From Rhizophagus irregularis (Eukaryota > Glomeromycota > Glomeromycetes > Glomerales > Glomeraceae): 64,000 bases of DNA. How positions within the stretch are numbered: position 1 is the first letter of the stretch; each line of letters starts with the position of its first letter. The stretch is from assembly GCF_026210795.1 (NCBI RefSeq), contig NC_089430.1, positions 4,278,001 through 4,342,000 on the forward strand, in the 5' to 3' direction. Shown one piece after another: positions 1 through 11,947 of the stretch. The notes under the pieces were generated by a model that saw only the letters and a list, made by a program, of their open reading frames with translations, was not told the DNA's origin and did no database searches. A program made the position numbers and the translations under genes.

Positions 1-3
1 TGA

Positions 4-300
4 AGTGTCAGTCAAAATAACGTTAATAACAACGAAGATACAATGCTATTTAAAGGAAGATTGTTTGATACAGCAACATTAGAATCGCCAGTGATGCAAA
101 ATGAAAATATACTCAGAGAAGCAACAAGAGGTTTAATCAACGAGAAATGGTGGCGAACATGTAAACTGAAAATCAAAGGAACTACCTAAAGGAAATATTC
201 GATGTTTACATAAGAAAACTTCAACAAATATGGAACAAGCAAGAGATGTAATGAGTTAGAAAGACAAATGGGAATTACAAAGAGCTAAAAAGGAAAAAGA
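4..300 (+). pseudogene. Unidentified coding remnant at left edge
   Basis: An open stretch of 61 codons runs from 4 to a TAA at 187-189, with coding-like composition (motif EKWWRTCKLKIKG near its end). The reading then continues plausibly in other frames (a segment containing KEIFDVYIRKLQQIW from about 189, another from about 246), as if frameshifts had broken one protein. An in-frame TGA at 1-3 shows it is not simply an ORF entering from the left. I do not recognise the family. It could be the 3' end of a decayed transposon ORF. The following stretch to about 660 is A-rich and shows nothing recognisable. Confidence 0.3.
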
Positions 301-666
301 ATAGGGAAGATAATAGTGATGGGGGAAAACTAGGAAATAAAAAACAACAAAAAAAAAATCAAAACTATTATAACATAATATGGTAGAAAATAGCAAAGAG
401 GGGGTATTTAGGTTAGGTATTAACGATATTAAATTTTGGGGAAATAAAGTAATTAGTAATTTAGTAAATACATAGAATACATAAGATATATGTAGATTTA
501 GATAAACGCATAAAAATGTATAGTCATTAGTTACTTCGTTATATTATACGAAAATAATTTTTCCAATTATTAGATATGAATTATCAAAATAATAATATAA
601 GTATATAAAACCATTTTCAATATATAAAATTAGTAAAATTTTTATTTTTATACTCATTACAATAGC

Positions 667-867
667 AGGACCCCGAGCTATACATAAATAGGTAGGATAA
701 AGGATTGCGTAGATTTTTCCTTTTTTAGATAATGCCGGGCCGGAATTTATTTCCTTTTTTAGACGCTGACTGGAATTATCATAATTCCGGCCCTGAATAA
801 ATGCGTAGAGCTAATAGTAATTTTTTTTTCTGCACCTTACCTCTATATTTATATAGCTCGGGGTCCT
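667..867. mobile_element. hAT-like MITE, family 1, copy 1
   Basis: A 201-bp non-coding element has terminal inverted repeats reading aggaccccgagctat at the left and its complement at the right. It is flanked by a perfect 8-bp direct repeat, acaatagc, at 659-666 and 868-875. An 8-bp target duplication is the hAT superfamily signature. The interior holds a sub-terminal inverted pair (gccggaatt / aattccggc). A second copy lies at 34023-34253. Confidence 0.85.
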
Positions 868-875
868 ACAATAGC

Positions 876-1229
876 TGATTGTATTTAATTATATTGTTGA
901 CTTTACTTTAAAGCCTACAAAAATATTCTCTATTTTTTAATAAATTATATTTTTAAGACAAAGCCATTACGACATTATACATATTATACATAATTATTTT
1001 AACTTTATAATAAGCAGTGACATTGATCTTTTAGGTCAGGTTAGTTAACAGAATAATTAACTGCCAAGTTTTACTGTTTTACTAGTCTAATTCTTATCGG
1101 TTTAACATATTAGAAAACGTGAGTTTATTTAATATATTTTCTTTTATCGGAATTCTATTCATAGACAGATGGAGTTTCGGAAAGAGTAAGCCTGATTTCC
1201 TACCTGACTAGAAAAAAATTATTCAACCT
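876..1229. other. AT-rich intergenic, nothing seen
   Basis: No convincing ORF, RNA gene or repeat. It separates the MITE from the 3' end of the minus-strand membrane-protein gene. Confidence 0.4.
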
Positions 1230-2270
1230 CTACTGATATGAAGAATGCTTGAAGCAGATGGAAAAAAGACCAACTTCTATGCAATCAAATGGTATGTATA
1301 ATTCTGTAATTTTAATCCAAATAAGCATATATTTGAATAAATAAGGACAAGTGTAAATAGCAAAAATGAAGGAAATGATAAAATATGAAATCCATAAAAA
1401 ATTCTGCCCGGAATTCATACATGAAAATATATGTGCTAAAATGCCTAGAACTATTAAGGTTGTTAAAAAAGGAATAAGTTGTATAACAATCATACAAATA
1501 ATAACCGTTATAGTATCAAAAATATAACATAGTATGGGAATACTAAACAAAAAGGAACCAACCCAAGAAAATGTGAAATTAATTTTCCATTTGATTTTTT
1601 CATATGTGAAATTTGTGAAAAGATTCGCAATAAAAAAAAAGCTTTGAAAAACGCACACTACCAATATGATAGTATTTAAAGTTGAAACTGAATTATTACG
1701 ATAAAGTAAAGCCCCTTCACAAATAGTAAATATGATTTGGAAATGAAAACCAATCGGAATTATATCAATCAATTCAAAAAAAATTGATAATAACTTTAAT
1801 GAGACCTAAAAAGAAATAGATGCCACCAAGACCTGCAACATATTGTCTAGAAAGATTCAAAACAATCGCTGTGATTGATAAAATATTCAATTGTATGTGC
1901 GAAATTTCATTCCCTACTCCTGAATATTTAGTTATAACCGATGAAATCATCCATAAAATAAAGGACATTACACCTCTATAAATTGAAGCCAAACCTAGGC
2001 CTAGATCTGTTGCGTTTTAACACAATCAATAAATACAGTTGTTCCATGTAAAAACCAATGTGTCGAAATATTGTTTCTAATATCCGATTTAAGAAAAAAG
2101 AACACAAGGAACAATTCATCACAAGCAATGAAGGCATCAATAAGCCAATAGTATTTGTTATATTCGATAGTGTTATTATCAGCAAGAACAAAATGAAACA
2201 TAAAAATTGTACAGAGAGATATGTTCAATTTTACGTTTAGAAAATAAAATTTAACGCTTTGAGTTTTCAT
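1230..2270 (-). pseudogene. Multi-span membrane protein, broken by two frameshifts
   Basis: Three overlapping minus-strand reading frames join end to end. The first runs from the ATG at 2270 to about 2001, with an N-terminal hydrophobic segment that could be a signal or first span. The second runs from about 2000 to 1774 and the third from about 1772 to 1230. The shifts fall in short homopolymers: an A run near 2015 and a T8 run near 1777. Removing one base at the T run would restore continuity, so these could be real inactivating indels or base-call errors. The joined product would have roughly 8-9 hydrophobic spans. The middle portion (ITAIVLNLSRQYVAGLGGIY) resembles a PQ-loop-like segment, but this is weak, so no function is assigned. 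No GT-AG intron fits the junctions. Confidence 0.5.
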
Positions 2271-2348
2271 TTTGCAAATAAAGGATAAAAAGTTAATAGT
2301 CGGGACAACCGTATATTCAAATATTTATGTTTATAGGACAAATGAAAC

Positions 2349-2367
2349 GGCGTTTCGCCGAAACGCC
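2349..2367. repeat. Perfect GC-rich palindrome
   Basis: The 9-bp arms ggcgtttcg and cgaaacgcc are separated by a single c. They stand out in AT-rich DNA and resemble the cgccgaaa core in the termini of the Mutator-like element at 58784-60463. It could be a relic terminus or a transcript-end hairpin. Confidence 0.5.
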
Positions 2368-2684
2368 TTTGTATGTTTATTATTATACACAGAAGATGCT
2401 TAAAAGGAAATATTTTCTTTCTCTACGTAAATCTAGCCAAATCGTGTGACCTTTCATTTGAATTGTGTATCACATGATGCACTGGGTACCTGCTAATTTT
2501 GGTAGGACAATAAACTAATAACTTGATTGGGACGTTAAAAAATTCAATGAATAATTTAAATTAGTTTAATGCATTCTTAAAACCGGCAAGGGCTTCGAGT
2601 TGAAAAGTTCTCAAGAAATTTAAGCACCGAAATTCTATTTTATTATATAGGATCAATGATTTTTTATATTTAATGACAATCACA

Positions 2685-3509
2685 TGAGCATAGCGTACAT
2701 TCCTATTTTATCACAATTTTACCGATCATTTGCCAATCATTTGTCGATCATTTATTCAAATATATCACATAATATAAATGCCATTATTGGAAATTTTTAC
2801 ATAATAATATATGCTCAAAATTTGCAAAAAAGACTTAAATTTGGTTATAATTTGTTTTATATTAAATTTTATTAGAATTGGATTGTTATTGAGTGACTTT
2901 TCTTAGTAGCAACTTTTTAACTTTTATTATTGTTTTAAAATTTTTATGAATTGTTAGCATATGTTTTATGGTATTATTTATTAAATTTTGCGATTTATTT
3001 AGTTTCATGGCATCAATTTACTTAATTTCGTGGCATTAATTTATGTAATTTCGTGGTATTTATTTAATTTTGTGGCACTGGTTTATTTTATATTTATTTA
3101 TTCATTTTGCAAAATTATTCGTTAAATACCTTACTAATAAAAAATATGTTTAATGGATTGTATCACTGTTTTATTTTTAATATATATTGTATATAAGACA
3201 GAGAATATTTGAATATTTGTGCAAAGTTTCAAGTTTCGCCCATGAATATTCATCAATTTTTGTCTGATGATCCGCAAAAATGACTGAATTATCACATACG
3301 AAAAATGTGTTATAGCAATATAAAAAAATTATACTAATAATCACGTAATTAAAATTATATGACAATTTAGTACTTAGCTTGGATTTCCATTATTTTTTTG
3401 CCACATTATTTTAAAATTATTTGTGACTTTTCAACAAGTTTTTAAAATCCGGAATTATGTGATCGGAAAATGATCGGCAAGGTGATATGAGCATGTTCGC
3501 TATGCCTCA
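2685..3509. mobile_element. Degenerate TIR element
   Basis: The left end (tgagcatagcg, then tatcac, accgatcatttgccaatca) aligns with the reverse complement of the right end (tgaggcatagcgaacatg, then atcacc, gccgatcattttccgatca). This gives imperfect inverted termini about 50 bp long around an AT-rich non-coding core. No clean target duplication is visible, so the boundaries are approximate and the element is old. Confidence 0.45.
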
Positions 3510-3793
3510 CTACATGCTGTATGTTAAAATTTATGAAAATCATAAGTAAACATGGGATAAAATAAAAAAATATCATCATTTTAGTACTTTGGATAAATAG
3601 CATTAGAATTTTGAAAAAAATATATTAAAATAATTGAAATTTGTAATTTTTATAAAATTTATTTATGAAATTTATAAATAACTTACAAAGCATGAGATAA
3701 TTTAATGGAAGCTTCATATAATTGTCTATCATCGAGTGAATCAAATCCGCCCCATATTTTGATTTGTAGTTACAATAAAATGTTTCATAATCG

Positions 3794-4160
3794 TCATAAC
3801 AATTTTAAATACATAAAATTTCGAACTTCCAATATATAATGAATCCTAACCAAAATTAAAACTGGTACTAATATAATTTCATTATTTTCAAATGAGATGA
3901 TAAAGTTACCAGATGATTTATACCATCGAAAATCAAGTACGTCAATTGAAACATTATTTTCAACTATAACCATTAAAGACTTTGTCAGATAATTGATCAT
4001 TAAACTAGCTACTTGACCTTAAAATTTATTCTTAAATGAATTAATTTCAAATCCATCACAACTACCATTAAAAATAAAGTCAAATTTATATAAAAGAATC
4101 TTCTTTTCAGTAAGAATCACTAGTAAAGGATTTTTTTTTTGTCAATCCAATTTTAAATAG
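3794..4160 (-). pseudogene. TLDc-domain gene remnant
   Basis: On the minus strand the residues FRWYKSSGNFIISFEN (about 3885-3935) match the TLDc core seen in the window's intact BTB-TLDc genes (YNSSDNFIFSFEN). Upstream, the nucleotides at 4000-4160 align with the part of those genes encoding the conserved GSRDG segment and the preceding NWIDKK region, with stops and shifts. The BTB and BACK parts are missing. It is a dead 3' fragment. Confidence 0.6.
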
Positions 4161-4319
4161 TTTTAGTTTGAATAGAACCAGACTACTTAACTTTATGCGT
4201 CTTTTCTATATAAACATTTTTAATAAAGACCACACTGTATTTTTTGACGATAAAAAAATTTTTTAGTAAAAGAAATTAAATAAAAAAAAAATAACAAACC
4301 GAAAAAAAAATACAATATT

Positions 4320-4690
4320 TAATTCTTACATTGTAATGCAACAGCTCGCAAACTCTATCTGAACCTAGAAAGGCAAAAAAAATTTCTAGTGAAAGAAATT
4401 AACGATGCAAAAAAAAAATTCAGCGCTTACCATAGTACCACAGCGCCTCACTGAACCCATTCTGGACGACTGGACCTAAAAAAGACGAAAAAAAATAATT
4501 AGTAAAAGAAATTATATAAAATAATTTACAGATCGAAAAGAAATGAATTTTGGCGCTTACCATAGTACCGTGACGCTGAACTGGATCTGAAAAGACAAAA
4601 AAAATTTTTTTAGTAAAAGAAATTAAAAAAATACGAAAATTCGGTGTTAACCGCAGTACCGCATCACCTATCTGAACGAAAAAGCAAATT
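4320..4690 (-). repeat. Tandem microexon-like array 1
   Basis: Three to four degenerate units of about 105-130 bp. Read on the minus strand, each has a T-rich tract ending in AG, a short non-T-rich block, then a strong donor-like gtaag. Blocks are 4561-4586 (26 nt), 4431-4475 (45 nt) and 4330-4364 (35 nt), with a further diverged one near 4650-4670. Two blocks end in the identical ggtactatg|gtaagcgc. Whether these are spliced exons or just a tandem repeat that mimics splice sites cannot be settled from sequence. Confidence 0.5.
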
Positions 4691-5204
4691 TTTTCTTGTA
4701 AAGAAATTAAATAAAAAAAGATTTTTTTTTTAATGTATTAGTAACTTAATCAACCAAACATAAATAATGTGATGAACAAAGACACAAAAAAAAAGAAAAG
4801 AAAAAAGAAGAGTACCTGGTACTTGTTAATTCTCCGTGTATACCGCCTACAAAAATATTATGTGCATTATTATGTATGAAAGCTTACGGTTTGCTTTGGA
4901 TTTACACAATACTATTTGCGTCTCTAGCTTGTAAAAACTAATTGCGTTTTTCAGTTTCACATTTTATTTCCTCACGTTCCTTTAGTCTTTAACCTAGTAT
5001 GCCAGAAAAGGGATTACAGAAATATTTTATTAAACTCAAATACCGCGGTAAATGTTAATCATATCTATGATTCAATATTCTTTTAACACCGCTAACGTTG
5101 ATTATGGGTGAAGCCCTGTTCCGAATGGTGCAATACCAAAATTTAATACAAATTTTTCTTTAAAAAAATTCTACAGCAACAATACAGGTTTCGTACAATT
5201 CTTT

Positions 5205-5537
5205 AGGTATAGAACTTGACATACTCATCGAAAATGTAGACAAAGAACAAGAACAAGTAGGAAAGCCATATCAAATGAGGGATAGATTGAAGATTAGTAT
5301 CTTTAGGAATTTATCAATGAATTGTGCTACGTCCTGCTCTGTGGGTGTGGAGAAGAAGAGCATCTGGTCCATAGGTCATGCATGCATCGTAACGTGCGTA
5401 TCTTACTGAATGAAGACTCAGCAAAAATTCTTTTGAGGTCTACTTTCGAAACAAAGATCATTTACTACGAGAAACAACTGCCAAGCAGATTAAAGAAGAT
5501 CTGTTGGGTGAGACGAATCTTAAGAACTCCGAACTAA
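5205..5537 (+). pseudogene. Frameshifted coding remnant, family unknown
   Basis: Composition is clearly less AT-rich than the flanks. One frame reads from about 5206 (IELDILIENVDKEQEQVGK and onwards) and shifts near 5320 into a second open frame to 5537, which contains CGCGEEEHLVHRSCMHRNV followed by a basic C-terminus. The Cys/His spacing hints at a metal-binding or transposase-associated segment, but I recognise no family. Confidence 0.3.
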
Positions 5538-5799
5538 TAATCGGACAAAACCAAGTATTTGGTTACATTCATTCCTGCATTCACAATAAATTGATACTAG
5601 TAGGTTTTAAATAAGAAACATTTAAAGGAAATATTGACCAAATTCTTAATAAAATCAATAGAATATTCACAATTATTGGAATAAGCTAAATAATGTTTAT
5701 TGTCCAATACGAAGCGAAGGATTTTATGCCTTTTACAAATGATAATAAAAAAACAAAAATTACTTGGTCTGCAATTTGCTATAGTCACGTAAATTGTAA

Positions 5800-6818
5800 T
5801 GTAAAATAATAAATAAATAAATTTTTATTTTCTGATTTAAAAATAAATAATCAATTCTTCTTTGTATGATGATGTTGAAAAATATACCGTAGAGACACTT
5901 CATATCGGCGGATTTGATTACTTTGCGTTAACAAGCCTTAACAAAAAGATTTTCATAATTTTATTGCCCAAAATTGTGTTGTAATAATATATATAATATG
6001 TTAAGTTAAAATCTACGCTCTCAAAACTTAGTTTTTCAAATAAAATAGACGAAAAAAATCCATTTCATTAATAAACAACTCATTTTTCACTCACATAGTT
6101 ATATTTCAATAAAATAAAAATAAAATATAACCTTAACAATAGTCATAAATATTTAAAAATTCATTCTTTTTATTAAAAAGATTTAAATTTTATACTTAAT
6201 TAAAATCTTTATAAAGGACTGTAAAATCACGACAATATCAAAAATACAACCATCAGCAAGTTACGGAAGTGATGTTAACCTCTAGATGTTCACCATAAAA
6301 ATACATTGAACATCAGACCCTTTGATGTAATACCAACGTTACAACAATACAATGTTTATTGCAAAATCAAGATGTTTTGTTATTAATATCATTATTGATA
6401 TTATTTTATTCAGTTTATTTAATAGTACAAATTTATATTAATTATAAAAACAATAAAAATACATGAAATTTTTAAGTCACATCAGTTATAGAAAAAAAGT
6501 TTTGAATCAATTCAAAACTCATCCATTATCCAAGAATCGTATCCAAACCCTATAAAAATGTACTGTTTAACAAAATCCCCAAAATTTTTAAATTTAAATA
6601 GACACAAAATTTTATCAATTTTTTTAAATCCCTCTTCCTCCCCCCAAAAATTTGGTTTCATACTATACATATTAAAAAAAATGTTTTTATATAATATTCC
6701 CCAACCATGGAAATCTAATTTTTAGATTTCTTTTTTTTACTTTTTCCTTCCTCATATTTTCAAAATTCAATAGTAAAAAAAAATTTTAAAAAAAATTTAT
6801 AAATTATTTTTAACCCCT

Positions 6819-6819
<1 letters not shown>
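5800..6819. other. AT-rich stretch, nothing seen
   Basis: No supported gene. Short ORFs here are compositional. Confidence 0.4.

Positions 6820-6845
<26 letters not shown>
6820..6845. repeat. Poly-C tract (26 C)
   Basis: An uninterrupted run of 26 cytosines in otherwise strongly AT-rich DNA, next to microexon-like array 2. The exact length is likely unreliable in assembly. Confidence 0.9.
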
Positions 6846-6851
<6 letters not shown>

Positions 6852-6899
6852 TTAAACAGAAATTCCTATTGGCCTGATTACCACCCACCATCACCTAAA

Positions 6900-7560
6900 A
6901 ATCAAAGCTCAACAAAAAATAAAAGAAACATTAGTACATTTCTTAAAGCACTAGTGATGAACTCCATTTTCAAAAAAGGTAATTTACCATTGAAAGCACC
7001 TTCTGGAGAAACTAATACCTGCAACAAAATAAAAAGAAGTATGAATACATTTTTGTGGGTAAATGGAGAAGCTTCTCTCAAAAAAACCAACTTACCATCA
7101 AAAGTATTCTTTAGAGAAGCTAGAACCTACAAAACTAAAAAAAGAAACATTAGTATATTTCTTAGATTTTAGATTTTTCTGATTTTCACTTTAATAAATA
7201 AAAATTACAAATTGAGACCATTATAACAAAATTTAACTGCAAATTCTGCTAATGTATAATAGTCAAGTCTAAAGTCAAATCTGCATCCAGAAAGATACCT
7301 ACAAGAAAAAAAAGGAATATTAGTAAAGGTATTACTAACGTTCCAAAGCCATAATTCCCACACGCACTGTTAATGTTCAAAGTCAAAATTCGCGTCTAGA
7401 AAGATACTACTATAAGAAAAAAAAGTAAATATCTTACTAACGTTATTCCCACCCACACCCTTCCATACTGGATCCAAAGTCAAATCCAGGTCTTAGGAAA
7501 ATAACATTATTAGTAAATTTCACTAATGTATCCTAATCCCTAACCCTTATTATAACCCAC
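6900..7560 (-). repeat. Tandem microexon-like array 2
   Basis: Minus-strand reading gives repeated blocks bounded by T-rich ...tag / ...gcag acceptors and gtaag- or gtaaa-type donors. Two neighbouring blocks, 7096-7126 and 6988-7018, are both exactly 31 nt and clearly homologous (each ends ...ATG|gtaa). Further longer blocks sharing the start ATCTTTCT and the core GATTTGACTTT begin near 7298 and 7410, each after a T-rich run ending tag. Spacing is about 108 bp between the two 31-nt blocks. A 31-nt unit is not a multiple of 3, so any translation would change frame at each unit. Confidence 0.5.
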
Positions 7561-8139
7561 AGCTCTTACCTTATTCCTTTTTTCGTCCTTAGTTATGCTA
7601 TAATCTATTTTTCAATTATTTTTAATAAAAAAAGTACTACATCAGTTGATATTTTTTGAAAAAAAGAAAAAGCTTCTCTTTCACCTTTTTTCTCTCATCG
7701 AGTTTAAGAAAGTATAAATATATATATACATTTTTCATTAATTTATATTTAAAAAAAAATTCTACAATATGTTTATAAATATAAAAGCTGGGTAAATTAG
7801 CCCAAAACCCATTTAAGGGATAATTAATTTGCAAAAATGATTCCCCAAAATGTATTAGTAGTTTTCACTGGTTCGGATACTGTTTACTCCATTTACTAGT
7901 TTAATGAAAATGTTTCACAAAATTTTGTTAACTAAGTTAAACAATGAGTAAATTATCGCATAATATAATTTTTTAATTGATAGACTTTTAAAAGGTTATA
8001 TTTCATTTATCAATAAAATTAACAAGAAAAATAAAATTTTTAATTATAGAATAATAATAAAATGTAAAACAAACTCTTTATAGCGTTTAGGCCGTTTAGT
8101 TATTAAAATTCGCTGTGATGATCTATATTAAAATTGTCG

Positions 8140-8262
8140 ATCCTACAATGACGAAATAATTCCTTTTTTATCTTTATTGAATATCCAAATTTAGTTAAAT
8201 ATAAAACGCCATTTTTTTTTTTGCGAACGTAAATTCTTTTTCATAAATTTGAAACATGCTTA
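8140..8262 (+). promoter_or_regulatory. Putative promoter of kinase gene 1
   Basis: The block aaataattccttttttatct, an attgaatat segment, an ata(t)aaa-type TATA element, then a T run followed by cgaacgtaaa, is shared with the region upstream of the intact kinase at 50342-51979 (reverse strand, about 52010-52105). Conservation in non-coding DNA between paralogues suggests core-promoter function or recent duplication. Confidence 0.5.
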
Positions 8263-8274
8263 TAAAATTCAAAA

Positions 8275-9906
8275 ATGAGTGTTAATATTAAAAATAATGT
8301 AGTATCTGAATTTAATGAATTAAATATTTCCGACAAAGATCCAAATTCATCAAAAATTGATCATGAAAATTGTTATGACCTAGATGATAAAAAGTTTTGG
8401 TGTAAAGAATGTGTTCCTCGTTGCATAATTGAAGGATGGACTAGTGGAAATGATGATATTGATAATTTTATCAAGGATACGATTTATAATGTAGGTGGAG
8501 AGTGTTATCCATCATTTCTTGAATGGGTTCCATTTGATAAATTTAAAGATATGAAACAAATAGGTGAAGGTGGATTTGCAAAAGTGTATTCTGCAACTTG
8601 GATTGATGGTATAGCAAAATACACTAAACAAGATGATGAAAATTGGATAAAAATAAAACCTAAATCCATGCAAGTTGCTTTGAAAAGGCTAAATGGATCA
8701 AAGAATATGTCAGCTGATTTTTTAAACGAGGTATTTTTTTTATCATATGTACTTATTTATAATTTTAATAACTATTATTAAGATTAATTTAATTTATTTT
8801 AATTTGTATAATAGCTTAAAACACATTGGAAATTAAATTGTTTACAAAATAATTCTTTAAAATTTTATGGAATAACTAAAGATCCAGAAACTGAAGAATT
8901 TATGATGGTTATGGAATATGCAAAAGATGGAAATTTGAGAAATGTTCTTTCAAGTGATTTTAACAAAATTTTATGGGTCACCAAAATTAGATATTTATAC
9001 TTTTCAGCAATGGATCTTAAAAATTTACATGAATTAGGATATTTTCATAGAGATTTTCATAGTGGAAATATATTAAATATTAGTGGAGCTTCTTATATAT
9101 CAGATTTTGGATTATCCGGACAATTAAATGAACAAAACTTAGATAATAAAATATATGGTGTATTGCCATATATTGCTCCAGAAGTTTTAAATAGAGAACC
9201 ATATACATTATCTTCTGACATTTATAGTTTTGGTGTAGTTATGACTGAATTATCATCTGGAAAACCTCCTTTTCATAAAAGAAAACATGACATTAGTTTA
9301 GCATTAAAAATATGTAATGGACTCAGACCAGAATTTGGAAAAGGAACTCCCGAAATTTATAAGAAATTAGCTCATAGATGTATGAATGCTAATCCAAATC
9401 AAAGGCCAACAGCCAATGAATTATATAAAATATTAGATTGTTTGAATGGTCATAAAGATAATGAAAAATATGGATATAAAGGAGAAGAAGTTAAAGCTAT
9501 ATTTGAAGAAGCTGATAAAGAAATACCAAATATTTCAACCTCATATGAAAAGAAGCCTGATGCCATTTATACTAGTAGAGCATTTACATTTAAAAATTTG
9601 TCAAAACCCATTAATTCATCTTTTATTACTACTACATATCTTAATGAAGAAGATAATAAAGGTACTGCATTTTGTATTATTATTTAATTTTTATAAATAA
9701 TTAAGATAATAACTAATTTTATTTATTATAATAGGTTGTCAAGATTCTCAATTAATTGACCTTGAGATTCCTAACACATCAAAGTTAAAAGGTAAATATA
9801 ATCCACTAGTATATTTATGATATTAATTTCATGATGTAAAATAAAAAACGTATTATTAATGTTTTATTACTAATTTTTATTAATAGACGGAAATAGTGAT
9901 AACTAA
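8275..9906 (+). CDS. TKL-type protein kinase with N-terminal WTSGN region (kinase 1)
   Basis: Predicted serine/threonine (TKL-like) kinase of 459 aa from four exons: 8275-8730, 8815-9661, 9735-9791, 9887-9906 (stop 9904-9906). All introns are GT-AG and the phases agree with kinase 2. Visible parts: N-terminal FWCKEC Cys pair (41-46), WTSGN motif (55-59), glycine loop GEGGFAKVY (97-105), beta-3 Lys in VALK (K137), catalytic HRD (230-232) with downstream Asn237, DFG (249-251), APE (273-275), DIYSFG activation segment helix. All key catalytic residues are present, so it should be active. The FWCKEC/WTSGN layout is typical of the expanded kinase family of arbuscular-mycorrhizal fungi. The last two tiny exons (57 and 20 nt) are conserved in kinase 2. 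Substrate unknown. Confidence 0.88.
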
Positions 9907-11947
9907 ATAATTTATATTTTCATTATTTTTATATATATATTTTTTATTATAAATTACTAGCTGCAACCAGGACACCAAGCAATATATATAGGTAATAAGA
10001 AAAGTCAAAATTTTTATAATAGCTCTACACAAGGTTTTTATTAATATAAATAAGCAAATTCAACATGTGACTTCACGAATTGCCTAAAAATGAGCAATCA
10101 AGTCATATGACCTAAAATTTTTTAATACGAAAAATCACAATAATAAAATACATTGATAATTTCCAATTATTGTCATTTTTTTCATTTTATCAATTAGTAC
10201 TTCACGATATACAATTTAACATTTCATCATTTTTTCAATAATGTCATCCCAACCAAAATATTCACATTTCTTTTCATTCCCTATTAGCTTAGCATATTAC
10301 CATCAATTAAAACTTTTACATGATGTTAAAATAAGAGCAGTATTTTTTTTTAGATCTCAACGTACTAATAAATAACTTTCAGTTTCTAATTTAAATATGG
10401 ATATACTAAAAGTATAATATAATCACTATAATAATAATTAAAACTAATTCTGTATTAGAAAGAATCACAGCTTTTATCTATAAATACAGGATGTTATATT
10501 ATAAGCTAATAATGTATTAATATTTTCTAAATTAACTAAAATAAACAACGATAACTTGCAAGTGCAAAATAAATTCAAAAGATCGTTTTTTAAAATTCTT
10601 CAAAAATTTTTTACGACCTTTTCTTTTAGTACATAATTTTCTTTAAATTAACATATATGAAGGCGTAATGCAAGTACATTACAATTTCATAAATGACAAG
10701 GAAACAGAATTACTTTAGGTTTTTACTCATAATAGTTTCTTTTTATATTAATTAAAAGCTCTCTCTATAGTAAAATTTAATCCTTATTTTATTTTCAAAA
10801 TGATATATGATATACTTTATACTTTTTTACAATACAAATTTTCTAATTTTTAATATCATTTTACAGTAAATATTTTTGCAAATTTATCAAATCATTTTTT
10901 GAATATCCAATAACACTATCACTAACAATAAAATATTATTTAATCTTTTGATGCTAAAAATTATTATAAAAGAATTTTCTTTATAAATACGTAAAATAGT
11001 AACAAATTCTGAGTCTGATCTCATGTAACAATATCATAAAAAAAGTCGAATTTTGAAATAAAATAGTTAAAATTCTTATTGTCCGAAGCGTATGCGTAGG
11101 ACACTTCCATTATTCTACTCCAAACCATGCATGTGTTGTCTGTCCGCACACGTGTATGACCAATAAAGTCTTAGGATCAGGTGTACCTTAAATTTGTTTA
11201 CGTATATAACACTTTTTGTTTATGTCCCCTGATTTAAAATTAAATGTTCCAAAACATGACCATTTCCGAATGTTTTCCGGACGCACGGAAATTTCCGGAC
11301 ATTTTCCATACTTTTCAGGACAAATTCCGAATTTTCTTTTTTTATAGGGCATTCAAAAAATAACAAATAAATTTTTTAATTTCTTATAATTTTTACACGT
11401 TTTTTATGTTTTTTAATTGAAAATAAAAATAAATAAAAAATAAAAAAATAAAACAATTGATTTCATAAATAACACTGAATTTTTGATCGTTGTGTTGTTG
11501 ATTTCTTACATTTTATAGTTTATAGTTTAAATTTATGAGCATGTGATTTATGACGCTTTGGATGCATCAACGGTTACCGTTTCCTAGTATTATAGTAAAA
11601 AGTAAATAATATCTACTGTGTATTACTTAATTTTTATAATAAATTAAAAATTAGAAAAGGCGAGTATTTAAATAATTTAGAAAAATAATAAACCTTCACT
11701 TGACAACATAAAATATTTTATGTATTAATAATATACAATAATTTTATACATTTTTACGTAAATTATTATTCGCAATACTACATGTATAAAGCTTCTTTAT
11801 TTTTACTAAAATTTCTCAAGAATTAAATATGTTTCACATAATTAAAAAGCTATAGAATGGAAATTTTTACTCTTGAATAAATTAATAAATAATGAATGTA
11901 TGTTGAATAAAAATAATTTTAACTATCACACGAAATAAACTTATATA
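9907..11947. other. 2-kb AT-rich intergenic
   Basis: No gene supported. At 9958 a reversed ctag terminus weakly resembles a Helitron 3' end. A slightly GC-richer block at 11080-11340 has no recognisable coding or repeat structure. Confidence 0.4.

Noticed and set aside
9446-9700. Lys/Leu-rich ORF overlapping kinase 1
   Set aside because: Wrong frame of exon 2; the same shadow appears in kinase 2 (50536-50739).
9958-10000. Helitron 3' end in reverse orientation
   Set aside because: Only the ctag and a little upstream similarity are seen, and no 5' partner was found.
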